From the NCBI RefSeq assembly GCF_008801925.2, contig NZ_CP062803.1, forward strand, positions 2,542,001 through 2,606,000: a stretch of 64,000 nucleotides of DNA, read 5' to 3'. The notes under the pieces were generated by a model. It searched no databases. It saw nothing but the letters and a program-made list of their open reading frames with translations, and was not told the origin of the DNA. Numbering within the stretch: the stretch's first letter is position 1; each line of letters starts with the position of its first letter. The DNA comes from Cupriavidus basilensis (GTDB lineage: Bacteria; Pseudomonadota; Gammaproteobacteria; Burkholderiales; Burkholderiaceae). The position numbers and the translations under genes were made by a program. Below, piece after piece: positions 7,375 through 16,808 of this stretch.

Positions 7375-8451
7375 CTACAGCGCCGCCAGCGGATGCTCAC
7401 CGTGCGCCCAGGGGCTGTCGAAAAACGCGTGCACGCGCTCGCGGGTGACTTCATCGAGCCGCGCTGGCTGCCACTTCGGCGCATGGTCCTTGTCGACCGC
7501 CAGCGCGCGAATGCCTTCGACGCCGTCGCCCTGGCGGAACACGTAGTACATCATGTCCAGCTCCATGCGCAGCTCGTCGTTCAGCGCCATGGTGCGAGCG
7601 CGGCGGATCTGCTCCAGCGTGACGTTGAGCATCAGCGGCGAGCGCGCGCGCAGCATGGCGGCTGTCTGCGCGGCCCAGTCGGAGCCGGCATCGCTCACCG
7701 CCGCCACGATCGCACTCACCGAGACGCCGGCAAACAGGCCGTCGATCTCGTCCTGCAGCTTGGCCAGCTGGCTTTCGCCCGGCGGGCAGGCGGCGCGGTG
7801 CGCCGCGGTGGCCTCGTCGATGCAAGCGAGCACAGCGTCGCCGTCGGCAAACTCACGCGCGCGCAGCGCCTCCACCAGTTCCGCCATGGCATTGCCCGGC
7901 AGGTAGCCATCCGCCAGGCCTGCGTACAGCGCGTCGGCAGCATGAATCATGGTGCCGGTCAGGCCCAGGTATTCACCCAGGCGGCCGGGCGTGCGCGACA
8001 GGAACCAGCCGCCGCCCACGTCCGGGAACAAGCCGATATTGGTCTCCGGCATTGCCATCTTGGTCCGCTCGGTCACCAGACGGCGGCGTGCGCCTTGCGA
8101 GATGCCCATGCCGCCGCCCATCACCACGCCGTCCATCAGCGCGATGTAAGGCTTGGCGTAGGTATGGATCAAGTGATTGAGCGCGTATTCCTCGACGAAG
8201 AACTGATCGAGCGCCGGATCGCCGGCGAGCGCGGCCTTGTGGAAGAAGCGGATGTCGCCTCCGGCGCAAAAAGCCTTGCCGCCCGCACCGGCGATGATGA
8301 CAGCCGCCACTTCGGGCGCCACCGCCCACGCGTTGAGCGCCTGGGTGATGGCGCGAATCATCTCGAGCGATAGTGCGTTGAGCGCCTGGGGCCGGTTCAG
8401 CGTCAGGTAGCCGATGCCACCCCGGATCTCGCTTGTGACCAAGTCAGTCAT
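7375..8451 (-). CDS. Enoyl-CoA hydratase/isomerase family, 3-hydroxyisobutyryl-CoA hydrolase type
   Basis: 358 residues from the ATG at 8451 (MTDLVTSEIRGG), with GGAGAAAAGAGAC upstream. The crotonase fold is clear: LNRPQALNALSLEM, the oxyanion-hole segment GKAFCAGGDIRFF, and VMGGGMGISQGARRRLVTE. MPETNIGLFPDVGGGWFL, together with a length well above the ~260 of ordinary hydratases and an extra C-terminal domain, points to the 3-hydroxyisobutyryl-CoA hydrolase subgroup, which removes CoA from 3-hydroxyisobutyryl-CoA in valine breakdown. Other beta-hydroxyacyl-CoA hydrolase activities remain possible. No other valine-catabolism gene is adjacent. Confidence 0.85.
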   Translation of the reverse strand: MTDLVTSEIRGGIGYLTLNRPQALNALSLEMIRAITQALNAWAVAPEVAAVIIAGAGGKAFCAGGDIRFFHKAALAGDPALDQFFVEEYALNHLIHTYAKPYIALMDGVVMGGGMGISQGARRRLVTERTKMAMPETNIGLFPDVGGGWFLSRTPGRLGEYLGLTGTMIHAADALYAGLADGYLPGNAMAELVEALRAREFADGDAVLACIDEATAAHRAACPPGESQLAKLQDEIDGLFAGVSVSAIVAAVSDAGSDWAAQTAAMLRARSPLMLNVTLEQIRRARTMALNDELRMELDMMYYVFRQGDGVEGIRALAVDKDHAPKWQPARLDEVTRERVHAFFDSPWAHGEHPLAAL

Positions 8452-8539
8452 GTCTCTTTTCTCCGCGAATGCAACCCGCAACTTTACACCAGCCAAGCTG
8501 CGCGCCGCCCCCCCCTGAGCGGCGTCCGAGACACTGCGT

Positions 8540-10102
8540 TCAGGCCACCCGGAATGCCGACATCAGCCCGGTGAGCCGCTGCGCCTGGTCCTCCAGCGAA
8601 GCCGCTGCCGCAGCGGCCTGCTCCACCAGCGCGGCGTTCTGCTGGGTCATGCCGTCCATCTGCGTCACCGCCTGGTTGACCTGCTCGATGCCGCGCGATT
8701 GCTCATCGGATGCCGAACTGATGCCGCCCATGATGCCGCTCACGCGGCGCACCGCACCCACCATCTCCTGCATCACCTGCCCCGCTTGCTCGACCATCTC
8801 GCCGCCGGCGCGCACGCGCGATACGGAGTCGCCGATCAGCGTGCGGATCTCCTTGGACGCGCCCGCGCAACGCTGCGAGAGATCGCGCACATCGCCCGCG
8901 ACCACCGCGAAGCCTCGTCCGTGCTCGCCGGCCCGCGCAGCTTCCACCGCCGCGTTGAGGGCGAGGATATTGGTCTGGAATGCGATCTTCTCGATCACGT
9001 CGATGATGTCGACGATCTTGTTGGCGCTGGCGTCGATCGCCTGCATGGTGCTGGCTACGCGCGCCACCGCGTCGCTGCCACGTTCCGCCAGGCCGGTGGC
9101 GCTGCTGGCCAGGTCATTGGCCTCACGCGCGCTATCCGCGTTCTGGCGCACCGTGCCTGTGAGCTCCTCCATGCTGGACGCCGTCTCCTCGAGCGACGCA
9201 GCCTGCTGCTCCGTGCGTTGCGACAAGTCGCTGTTGCCGCTGGCAATCTGCTTGCTGGCGGCGGCAATGGAATCGGCCCCGCCGCGCACGTCGCTCACCA
9301 TCGCGGCCAGGCTCTCTTGCATGCGCCCGAGCATGGCGAGCATGCGGCCGGTCTCGCTGCGCTCTGCCTCGGCGCCCGAGCCGGCGCCATCCGCCTTCGC
9401 GCCAAGATCGCCGGCGGCGATGCGTTCGAAGCGGGCGATGGCCGTATCGAGCGGCCCAACGATGGAGCGGCGCAGGCGCCAGGCCACCACCGTGCTGAAG
9501 CACAAGCCAAACCCCAGCACGCCGATCGACAGCGAGCGCAGCGTCGTGTAGCGCTCCTGCGACCCGTGATAGACCTCCAGCGCGCCGGCGAGCTGCAGCT
9601 TGCCCAACTCGGTATTGACGGCCGTGAAAGCAATGTCGAGCTTGGGAATGGTTTCCAGCACGGCGCGCATCACCGCCTCGCGGTCGCCTTGCTTGAGCGC
9701 GGCGATCATCGGCGACACGCCTTGCGTGAACAGCGCCTCGCGCTTGGCGGCGACATCCTCGGCCGCGCGGGCTTCTTGCGCCGAACGCGGCAGCGCCAGA
9801 TAGGCCTTCCAGGCCGCATCGGACTGGCGCGCAAAGCCCTCGGCGGTATCGGCGCGCGCGCGGGCGTCGGCGGGATCGGTGGCAAAGGTGGCCTGGTCGA
9901 GCAAGACCCGCACGAGCAACTGGTTGGAACGCGCCTCGGCCAGGTTGACCGCGGCGGAGAGCTGATGCTGGTAGATCTGCCGCGTCGCGTCATTGCTGCG
10001 CGACATGCCAAGCCAGCCTACAGCACCGACAATCAGCAACAATGCGTTGGTGACGATAGTCAGAATCCACAATCTTGTACCGATAGTCGTGTTGCGAAAC
10101 AT
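8540..10102 (-). CDS. Methyl-accepting chemotaxis protein
   Basis: 520 residues. An N-terminal membrane segment (about 10-30, [20 protein letters not shown]) is followed by a periplasmic four-helix-bundle-type sensor (~35-185), a second membrane segment (~190-210), a HAMP domain ([19 protein letters not shown]) and the signalling domain, whose hairpin tip reads [20 protein letters not shown]. The sensor binds small ligands in related Tar/Tsr receptors; the ligand here is unknown. The C-terminus ends SAFRVA and lacks the NWETF-type pentapeptide that tethers CheR/CheB. No che genes are nearby, so it is an orphan receptor feeding a distant chemotaxis array. Confidence 0.93.
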   Translation of the reverse strand: MFRNTTIGTRLWILTIVTNALLLIVGAVGWLGMSRSNDATRQIYQHQLSAAVNLAEARSNQLLVRVLLDQATFATDPADARARADTAEGFARQSDAAWKAYLALPRSAQEARAAEDVAAKREALFTQGVSPMIAALKQGDREAVMRAVLETIPKLDIAFTAVNTELGKLQLAGALEVYHGSQERYTTLRSLSIGVLGFGLCFSTVVAWRLRRSIVGPLDTAIARFERIAAGDLGAKADGAGSGAEAERSETGRMLAMLGRMQESLAAMVSDVRGGADSIAAASKQIASGNSDLSQRTEQQAASLEETASSMEELTGTVRQNADSAREANDLASSATGLAERGSDAVARVASTMQAIDASANKIVDIIDVIEKIAFQTNILALNAAVEAARAGEHGRGFAVVAGDVRDLSQRCAGASKEIRTLIGDSVSRVRAGGEMVEQAGQVMQEMVGAVRRVSGIMGGISSASDEQSRGIEQVNQAVTQMDGMTQQNAALVEQAAAAAASLEDQAQRLTGLMSAFRVA

Positions 10103-10344
10103 GAGGGCTCCCCGTTGGTTTTAGCACTGATGCGGCTGCGTTTTTGGCCGCCCCGCTATAACGGCGCCCCTCACCTCTCCTTGACCCCGAGCATGTGGAT
10201 ATTCAGTCGTGCAAAATGGTCAGGAATACGAATGTGCGCAGGAAGCATTTTTGGGTGCGCTAGCGTACGCATTTGGCAACACCGCACGACCGTATAGAGG
10301 ATCGCCTCCAGGCAAAACGGACAAAATCGGGCAACACTTTGCGC

Positions 10345-11241
10345 ATGACACCGTCAACAATCGATCCCGGCCTGATCCTGCTGGCCTTCGCGCCGGTTTT
10401 CCTGCTGACCATCGGCGCGGAGGCCTGGTACTGGGCACGCCGCGACCCCGCCATCTACAGCCTGCGCGATACCGCGTCCAACGCCGCGCTGGCGTTGATG
10501 CACCAGGCGTCGGACGCGTTCTTCCTGTGGCTGATGGTGCGCACGGTCTACACGTGGAGCTACCAGCATGGTCTGAAGGCGATGCCGCAGACGGCCTGGT
10601 CGTTCCTGCTCTTGCTGCTGCTGCAGGATTTTCTTTACTACTGGTTTCATCGCGCCAGCCATCGGGTGCGCTGGATGTGGGCTTCGCACGTCACCCATCA
10701 CTCCTCGGAGGGCATGAATTTCTCAACGGCGTTCCGCCAGAGCCTGACGTATCCGCTTTCGGGCATGTGGTTGTTCTGGATTCCGCTGGCGCTGATCGGC
10801 TTCACGCCCGACTGGGTGATTCTGGCCGTGGGGTTGAACCTGGCCTTCCAGTTTTTCGTGCACACCCGGCTGGGCGACCGCTGGCATCGGCTTGAATGGC
10901 TGTTCAATACGCCATCGGTACACCGGGTACACCATGCACGCAACCCGCAGTACATCGACCGCAACTATGCGGGCGTGCTGACCGTGTGGGACCGCATGTT
11001 CGGCTCCTTCGTGCCTGAAGAGGCGCAGCCCGAATACGGCATTGCGCGTCGCATCGACAGCCATAACCCGATCACTCTCACCTTCCATGAGTGGCGCGAC
11101 ATGTTCGCCGACGCGTGGCGTCATCGCGACCTGCGGCACCTCTGGAAACCGCCCGAGTGGCGTCATCCGCGCGACCTGGCGGCCGGGGACGCGCCGCTGA
11201 CCGGCACCGCATTTGGGACCGATCGCAGCCAGGACGCATGA
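10345..11241 (+). CDS. Sterol desaturase/fatty acid hydroxylase family membrane protein
   Basis: 298 residues from the ATG at 10345 (MTPSTIDPGLILL); an ATG at 10273 would add a charged stretch unlike the family. Four hydrophobic segments surround the di-iron histidine motifs: HRASH, HVTHH, and HTRLGDRWH followed by HRVHH. Enzymes of this superfamily use a membrane-bound non-haem di-iron centre and O2 to hydroxylate or desaturate lipids; bacterial substrates include fatty acyl chains, carotenoids and hopanoids. The exact substrate cannot be assigned. A second, distant member of the family lies at 62527. The gene stands alone, ending at a bidirectional terminator shared with typA. Confidence 0.88.
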   Translation: MTPSTIDPGLILLAFAPVFLLTIGAEAWYWARRDPAIYSLRDTASNAALALMHQASDAFFLWLMVRTVYTWSYQHGLKAMPQTAWSFLLLLLLQDFLYYWFHRASHRVRWMWASHVTHHSSEGMNFSTAFRQSLTYPLSGMWLFWIPLALIGFTPDWVILAVGLNLAFQFFVHTRLGDRWHRLEWLFNTPSVHRVHHARNPQYIDRNYAGVLTVWDRMFGSFVPEEAQPEYGIARRIDSHNPITLTFHEWRDMFADAWRHRDLRHLWKPPEWRHPRDLAAGDAPLTGTAFGTDRSQDA

Positions 11242-11285
11242 TGGCCGGACAGGCTGGATAGCCAAAGACGCCAAGAAAGACGGGC

Positions 11286-11320
11286 AACAAAAAACCGCGC
11301 ACAAGGCGCGGTTTTTTGTT
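11286..11320. terminator. Bidirectional intrinsic terminator
   Basis: A perfect 15-bp inverted repeat, aacaaaaaaccgcgc (11286-11300) and gcgcggttttttgtt (11306-11320), with loop acaag. The stem core is GC-rich and each strand ends in six Ts, so it can end transcription of both the fatty-acid hydroxylase gene and the convergent typA. Confidence 0.92.
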
Positions 11321-11346
11321 GGCAAAGTAGCCTGGGACGAAAACGC

Positions 11347-13167
11347 TTACGCGGATTCGCGCGAAGCACGCTTACGCTCGTGCTCCTTCAGGTGACGCTT
11401 GCGCAGACGGATGCTCTTCGGCGTGATTTCCACCAGCTCGTCGTCGGCGATGAACTCCACGGCGTATTCCAGCGACATCTGGATCGGCGTGACCAGGCGC
11501 ACGGCTTCGTCGGTACCCGAGGCGCGCACGTTGGTCAGCTGCTTGCCCTTGATCGGGTTCACAACCAGGTCGTTGTCGCGGCTGTGGATGCCGATGATCA
11601 TGCCTTCGTACAGCGCATCGCCCGGCTTGACGAACATGCGGCCGCGATCCTGCAGCTTCCACAGCGCGTAGGCCACGGCATCGCCGTCGTCCTGCGAGAT
11701 CAGCACGCCGTTGTGGCGCTCACCCAGGCCGCCTTCGCGCAGGGGCGCGTAGTCGTCGAAGATGTGGCTGATCAGGCCGGTGCCGCGGGTCAGCGTCAGG
11801 AACTCGCCCTGGAAGCCGATCAGGCCACGGGCCGGAACGCGGTACTCGAGGCGGGTGCGGCCCTTGCCGTCGGACGCCATGTCGAGCAGTTCGCCCTTGC
11901 GGCGGCCCAGCTCTTCCATCACGCTGCCCTGGTGGCCGTCTTCGACGTCCACGGTCAGCAGTTCGTACGGCTCGTGCTTGACGCCGTCGATTTCCTTGAA
12001 CACCACGCGCGGGCGCGACACGGCCAGCTCGTAGCCTTCGCGGCGCATGTTTTCCAGCAGGATGGTCAGGTGCAGCTCGCCGCGGCCCGACACTTCGAAG
12101 ATGGTGTCGTCGCCGGTCTCGGCCACGCGCAGCGCCACGTTCGACTTCAGTTCGCGGTCCAGGCGTTCGCGCAGCTGGCGGCTGGTCACGAACTTGCCTT
12201 CACGGCCGGCCAGCGGCGACGTGTTGACGCAGAAGTTCATGGTCAGCGTGGGCTCGTCGACCTTCAGCATCGGCAGCGCGTCTTGCGCGTCCGGTGCACA
12301 CACGGTGCAACCAATGCCCAGTTCTTCGATGCCGTTGATCAGCACGATGTCGCCGGCTTCGGCTTCCGCCACGATTTCGCGCTCCAGGCCCTGGAACTTC
12401 AGCACCTGGTTGATACGACCCTTGATGGGGTTGCCTTCCGGGCCGAACTTGACCACCACGTCTTGCAGCGAACGGGCGCGACCACGCGAAATGCGGCCTA
12501 CGCCGATCTTGCCGACATAGCTGTTGTAATCGAGCGAGATGATCTGCAGCTGCAGCGGACCGTCCGGGTTGTCGTCACGGACCGGCACCTTGGCCAGCAC
12601 GGTCTCGAACAGCGGCTTCATGTCGCCTTCGCGCACGTCGTCGGTCAGGCCAGCATAGCCGTTCAGGCCGGATGCGTAGATCACCGGGAAATCGAGCTGC
12701 TCATCGGTGGCGCCCAGCTTGTCGAACAGGTCGAACGTCTGGTTGATCACCCATTCCGGACGCGCGCCCGGACGGTCGACCTTGTTGATCACCACGATCG
12801 GCTTCAAGCCCAGCGCCAGCGCCTTGCGCGTGACGAAACGGGTCTGCGGCATCGGGCCTTCGACAGCGTCAACCAGCAGCAGCACACCGTCAACCATCGA
12901 CAGCACGCGCTCCACTTCACCGCCGAAGTCGGCGTGGCCAGGGGTATCGACGATATTGATGTGCGTGCCGTTGTATTCGACAGCACAGTTCTTCGCGAGG
13001 ATGGTGATCCCGCGTTCCTTTTCAATGTCGTTCGAGTCCATCACGCGCTCGACCATTTGCTGGTTGTCGCGGAAGGTGCCTGCCTGGCGCAGGAGTTGGT
13101 CGACCAGAGTGGTCTTGCCATGATCGACGTGAGCGATGATGGCGATATTGCGGATGGCGCGGGTCAT
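11347..13167 (-). CDS. typA: Translational GTPase TypA/BipA
   Basis: 606 residues, the usual length. G-domain motifs are complete: [15 protein letters not shown] (G1), the RGITI switch region, [16 protein letters not shown] (G3) and [10 protein letters not shown] (G4), followed by elongation-factor-like domains and the TypA-specific C-terminal domain ending in a basic tail ([14 protein letters not shown]). TypA binds the 70S ribosome in a GTP-dependent way and supports ribosome assembly and growth at low temperature or under stress. It diverges from marR, sharing the 13168-13390 region, and has an extended -10 promoter candidate at 13212. Confidence 0.97.
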   Translation of the reverse strand: MTRAIRNIAIIAHVDHGKTTLVDQLLRQAGTFRDNQQMVERVMDSNDIEKERGITILAKNCAVEYNGTHINIVDTPGHADFGGEVERVLSMVDGVLLLVDAVEGPMPQTRFVTRKALALGLKPIVVINKVDRPGARPEWVINQTFDLFDKLGATDEQLDFPVIYASGLNGYAGLTDDVREGDMKPLFETVLAKVPVRDDNPDGPLQLQIISLDYNSYVGKIGVGRISRGRARSLQDVVVKFGPEGNPIKGRINQVLKFQGLEREIVAEAEAGDIVLINGIEELGIGCTVCAPDAQDALPMLKVDEPTLTMNFCVNTSPLAGREGKFVTSRQLRERLDRELKSNVALRVAETGDDTIFEVSGRGELHLTILLENMRREGYELAVSRPRVVFKEIDGVKHEPYELLTVDVEDGHQGSVMEELGRRKGELLDMASDGKGRTRLEYRVPARGLIGFQGEFLTLTRGTGLISHIFDDYAPLREGGLGERHNGVLISQDDGDAVAYALWKLQDRGRMFVKPGDALYEGMIIGIHSRDNDLVVNPIKGKQLTNVRASGTDEAVRLVTPIQMSLEYAVEFIADDELVEITPKSIRLRKRHLKEHERKRASRESA

Positions 13168-13208
13168 TGCAGCGTCTCGCTTTGGGGCTGAGCATCAAAA
13201 GATAACCC

Positions 13209-13220
13209 GAAATTATAGCA
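13209..13220 (-). promoter_or_regulatory. typA extended -10 promoter candidate
   Basis: On the minus strand the sequence reads TGCTATAAT (TATAAT complementary to 13212-13217), an extended -10 element 45 bases upstream of the typA start codon. The -35 region is weak, which is tolerated when the extended TG is present. Confidence 0.5.
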
Positions 13221-13285
13221 TGCTGCGGCGCAAAAACCGAGGACGACGTTGGGAAGCTTCCCAAGCCGCCACCCCGCCACAAACC

Positions 13286-13316
13286 CAATTATTGCGATAT
13301 CCGCAATAGCAAATTG
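13286..13316. promoter_or_regulatory. Candidate MarR-family operator
   Basis: attgcgatatccgcaat (13291-13307) is a palindrome with 6-bp arms ATTGCG/CGCAAT around a 5-base centre, nested within an outer caatt...aattg pair. MarR-type dimers bind near-palindromes of this size. It lies ~80 bases before the marR-like gene and ~120 bases before typA, in the divergent region, so it could autoregulate the efflux operon. Confidence 0.5.
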
Positions 13317-13390
13317 ACGTCCTTGCGAATCGGCGAACGTGAACATATAGTTGCCACGGCAAACATTGCACCGACAAGCACCGAACCGAG

Positions 13391-13870
13391 ATGTCCGAGC
13401 AGAGCCAGCCCATTTCCGACGAAGCCTACCCGTTCGACCCGGCCGAGTACCGCATGGGCGAGAGCATCGGCTATCTGATGGCACGCGCCAAGAACGTGCT
13501 GTCGCACGGCGTGGAGCAGGAGGTCGATGGCCTGGACATCACACATGCCCAGGCCACCTGCCTGATGATGCTGGCCGCCGGCCGCGGCAGCACGGTGACT
13601 GACCTTGGCCGGGAGCTCAACTGCGATATGGGTTCGGTCACGCGCCTGCTCAGCCGCCTGGAAAAGCGCGGCCTGATCGAGCGCCAGCGCAGCGATGCCG
13701 ACCGGCGCGTGGTCGATCTGTCGATCACGCCCGCCGGCCAGATCCTCGTGAACCAGTTACCCCAGATCTATTGCCGCGTGCTGAACCGGCATTTCCGCGG
13801 CTTCTCCGAAGCCGAATTACAGACCTTCCGCTCGATGCTGCACCGGATCATCGGCAACAACAGCGGGTAG
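13391..13870 (+). CDS. MarR family transcriptional regulator
   Basis: 159 residues. The winged-helix region reads TVTDLGRELNCDMGSVTRLL, then SRLEKRGLIERQRSDADRR and VVDLSITPAG, the standard MarR recognition helix and wing. Flanking helices would form the dimer interface. These proteins are usually repressors released by small aromatic ligands. The gene is 89 bases upstream of a three-gene efflux operon in the same direction, so it most likely represses that operon and itself; an operator candidate is at 13291. The inducing ligand is unknown. Confidence 0.92.
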   Translation: MSEQSQPISDEAYPFDPAEYRMGESIGYLMARAKNVLSHGVEQEVDGLDITHAQATCLMMLAAGRGSTVTDLGRELNCDMGSVTRLLSRLEKRGLIERQRSDADRRVVDLSITPAGQILVNQLPQIYCRVLNRHFRGFSEAELQTFRSMLHRIIGNNSG

Positions 13871-13959
13871 CGGCCAGGCTTGGCGGCCAGTGACGCTAGC
13901 GGCGCCGCGATCTCTCAAATACAAGAACAAACACTAACGCTCTATCGCAGGGCACCCTG

Positions 13960-15480
13960 ATGAACCAAGCTCTCTCTTCTCTTTCCGCTTTGTCGCCGCG
14001 CGGGCGCGCGGCAGGCCGCCGCACAGGCACGCTGGTGCTGACCGCGCTGGCAGCCACTGTGCTGGCGGGCTGCGCCGCGTTCGGCAACTCGCACAGCACG
14101 CAGACCGTTACCGCGCCGGCCTCGCTCGCCAGCGCCCAGGCCCTGCCCTCGCAGCATGGCCAGTGGCCTTCGCTTGACTGGGTCGACCAGTTCAAGGATC
14201 CGCAACTGCGCACCCTGGTCGACGAGGCGGTAAAGGACAGCCCCAACCTGCAAGCCGCTTTCGCGCGTGTGGAAGCCTCCCGCGCGATGGCGGACGCCAC
14301 GCGCAGCGCGCTGTACCCGCACGTCGACTTCGACGGCAGCCTGGTACGCCAGCGTTTCTCGCAAACGGACCTGTTCGAAGGCACGCCGCTGGCCGGCTCG
14401 TGGCAGAACCAGTCACGCCTGCAAGCCGGGCTTTCCTATGATTTCGACTTCTGGGGCAAGAACCGCAAGGCGCTCGAAGCCGCGCTGTCCGACGACCGCG
14501 CCGCCGAGGCCGAAAGCCAGGCTTCGCGCCTGATCCTGACCACGTCGGTCGCGCGCGCCTATGCTCGCCTGGCCGCCTTGTACGCGCAACGCGACGTGGC
14601 CGAGCGCGCCATTGCCCAGCGCCGCGGCCTGAGCGACCTGTCACGCGACCGGCTCAACGCCGGCCTGGACACGCAGGTCGAAACCACGCAGGCGCGCGGC
14701 ACGGTGGCATCGGCACAGACCGACCTGCTGCGCGTGGATGAAGACATCCTGCTGGCGCGCAACCAGCTCGCCGCGCTGCTGGGCAAGGGCCCGGACCGCG
14801 GCCTGGCGATCCAGCGCCCGACCATCCTGGCACAAGGCACGCCGCTGCTGCCGGACAACCTCACCATCGACCTGCTGGGCCGCCGCCCGGACCTGGTTGC
14901 CGCACGCTGGCGCGTGGAGGCCACCAGCAAGGATATCGAGGTGGCGCGCACGGAATTCCTGCCGGCCGTCACCTTGTCCGCTTTTGCCGGCGTCGCGTCG
15001 CTGGACCCATCCAACCTGCTGATGGGCATCAGCCGGACCTTTGGCATCGGTCCGGCGATACGCCTGCCGATCTTCGAGGGCGGCAAGCTGCGCGCCAACC
15101 TGAAGGGCAAGTACGCGCAATACGACCTCGCCGTGGCCAACTACAACCAGGCGCTGGTCGATGCGCTGCGCGAAACCGCCGACACGGTGGCCAGCATCCG
15201 CAGCGTGGACACGCAGATTACGGCCCAGCGCGAGGCGCTGGCTCTCGCCGAGCGCGCCTACTCACTGTCCACCATCCGCTACAAGGCCGGGCTGGGCACC
15301 CAGCTCACGGTGCTCAATGCCGAAAGCAACGTGCTGCAGCAACGCCGCCTTGCCACCGACCTGCAGGCGCGCCGCCTGGACCTGCAGATGGGCCTGATGA
15401 AAGCGCTCGGCGGAGGTTACCAGGAGCAAGCCGAAGGCGCCGGGACGGATGTGCAGAAGCCGGCCGAGGCACGCGGCTAA
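13960..15480 (+). CDS. Outer-membrane efflux lipoprotein, NodT/OprM family
   Basis: 506 residues. The N-terminus has a basic stretch, a hydrophobic core and the lipobox LAGC (Cys about residue 38), so it is a lipoprotein. Two repeated outer-membrane-efflux (TolC-like) domains follow: LQAAFARVEASRAMADATRS, SYDFDFWGKNRKALEA and TLLGRRPDLVAARWRVEATS-type segments are diagnostic. It forms the outer-membrane channel of a tripartite pump together with the EmrA-like and EmrB-like products encoded immediately downstream. First structural gene behind marR; 72 bases separate it from the next gene. Confidence 0.93.
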   Translation: MNQALSSLSALSPRGRAAGRRTGTLVLTALAATVLAGCAAFGNSHSTQTVTAPASLASAQALPSQHGQWPSLDWVDQFKDPQLRTLVDEAVKDSPNLQAAFARVEASRAMADATRSALYPHVDFDGSLVRQRFSQTDLFEGTPLAGSWQNQSRLQAGLSYDFDFWGKNRKALEAALSDDRAAEAESQASRLILTTSVARAYARLAALYAQRDVAERAIAQRRGLSDLSRDRLNAGLDTQVETTQARGTVASAQTDLLRVDEDILLARNQLAALLGKGPDRGLAIQRPTILAQGTPLLPDNLTIDLLGRRPDLVAARWRVEATSKDIEVARTEFLPAVTLSAFAGVASLDPSNLLMGISRTFGIGPAIRLPIFEGGKLRANLKGKYAQYDLAVANYNQALVDALRETADTVASIRSVDTQITAQREALALAERAYSLSTIRYKAGLGTQLTVLNAESNVLQQRRLATDLQARRLDLQMGLMKALGGGYQEQAEGAGTDVQKPAEARG

Positions 15481-15552
15481 ACGGCTAGGTGGCTACAGCC
15501 AGGCAGCCGGAAGAACAACGAGCAGTACTGACAGCATTCTTAAAAGACGATC

Positions 15553-16806
15553 ATGAGCGATAACAAGCAAGCGGCCCAGACTCCCGCCTCCCCGGCGGCT
15601 CCCGTCAACAACAACGGCAAGCGCAAGCGCCTGCTGCTCTCGCTGACGGCCGCGGTAGTGGTGGCCGGCGTGGCCTACGGCATCTACTGGGGCATGTACG
15701 CGCGCCACTTCGAGAGCACCGACGACGCGTATGTCGCGGGCAACGTGGTGCAGGTCACGCCACTGGTAGGCGGCACCGTGATTTCGATCGCGGCCGACGA
15801 CACACAGCTGGTCACCGCGGGCCAGCCCCTGATCCAGCTCGACCGCGCCGACTCGCAGGTCGCCTTGGAGCAGGCCGAAGCGCAGCTGGCGCAAGCCGTG
15901 CGTGAAGTGCGCACGCTCTACGTCAACAACGGCTCGCTGGCGGCGAACGTGACCATGCGCGAAGCCGATGTGGCCAAGGCGCGTGAAGATCTGAAGCGCC
16001 GAGAGGCCATCGCCGGCTCCGGCGCGGTTTCGGGCGAAGAAATCTCCCACGCGCAGACCGCCCTCGCGGCCGCGCAATCGGCACTGCTGGCCACGCGCGA
16101 GCAACTGGCATCCAACAAGGTGCTGACCGACCAGACCACGGTGGAGAAGCACCCCAACGTGCAGCGCGCCGCCGCGAACCTGCGTGCCGCCTATCTCGCG
16201 TTCGCACGCTCGACGCTGCCCGCGCCGGTGACCGGCTATGTGGCCAAGCGCTCGGTGCAGGTCGGCCAGCGCGTAGCCCCGGGCGCACCACTGATGGCCG
16301 TGGTGCCGCTGGACCAGGTGTGGGTCGACGCCAACTTCAAGGAAGTGCAGATCACGCATATGCGCGTGGGCCAGCCGGTCACGCTGGAGGCCGACCTGTA
16401 CGGCTCCAAGGTGACCTACAACGGCAAGGTGGAAGGCTTTTCGGCCGGCACCGGCTCAGCCTTCTCGCTGCTGCCGGCGCAGAACGCCACCGGCAACTGG
16501 ATCAAGGTGGTGCAACGCCTGCCGGTGCGCATCGCGCTGGACCCGCAGCAGCTCAAGGACCACCCGCTGCGGGTTGGCTTGTCGATGAACGTGACTGTGG
16601 ATGTGCGCAAGGAAGAAGGCGCGGCCATGACCAACGCTACGGTTGCGCGCCCGATGCAGACCGACGTCTATGAGAAGGTCGCGCAGGACGCCGACGCGCT
16701 GATCGCCCGCATCATCTCGCTGAACAACGGCGGCCGCCAGGCGGCCGAGCCCATGGCAGCGCCGGTATCGTCGGCGCCGGCCGCCGCCAAGCCCGCCAAC
16801 ACCTGA
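15553..16806 (+). CDS. Membrane-fusion (periplasmic adaptor) protein, EmrA/HlyD family
   Basis: 417 residues. One N-terminal membrane anchor at about residues 24-45 (LLLSLTAAVVVAGVAYGIYW) is followed by DDAYVAGNVVQVTPLVGGTV, the biotinyl-lipoyl-like half motif, an alpha-helical hairpin (~100-210), the second lipoyl half (STLPAPVTGYVAKRSVQVG) and a beta-barrel. It links the inner-membrane MFS pump to the outer-membrane channel. Its stop is only 2 bases before the start of the pump gene, indicating translational coupling. The C-terminal ~40 residues are Ala-rich and variable. Confidence 0.94.
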   Translation: MSDNKQAAQTPASPAAPVNNNGKRKRLLLSLTAAVVVAGVAYGIYWGMYARHFESTDDAYVAGNVVQVTPLVGGTVISIAADDTQLVTAGQPLIQLDRADSQVALEQAEAQLAQAVREVRTLYVNNGSLAANVTMREADVAKAREDLKRREAIAGSGAVSGEEISHAQTALAAAQSALLATREQLASNKVLTDQTTVEKHPNVQRAAANLRAAYLAFARSTLPAPVTGYVAKRSVQVGQRVAPGAPLMAVVPLDQVWVDANFKEVQITHMRVGQPVTLEADLYGSKVTYNGKVEGFSAGTGSAFSLLPAQNATGNWIKVVQRLPVRIALDPQQLKDHPLRVGLSMNVTVDVRKEEGAAMTNATVARPMQTDVYEKVAQDADALIARIISLNNGGRQAAEPMAAPVSSAPAAAKPANT

Positions 16807-16808
16807 AC

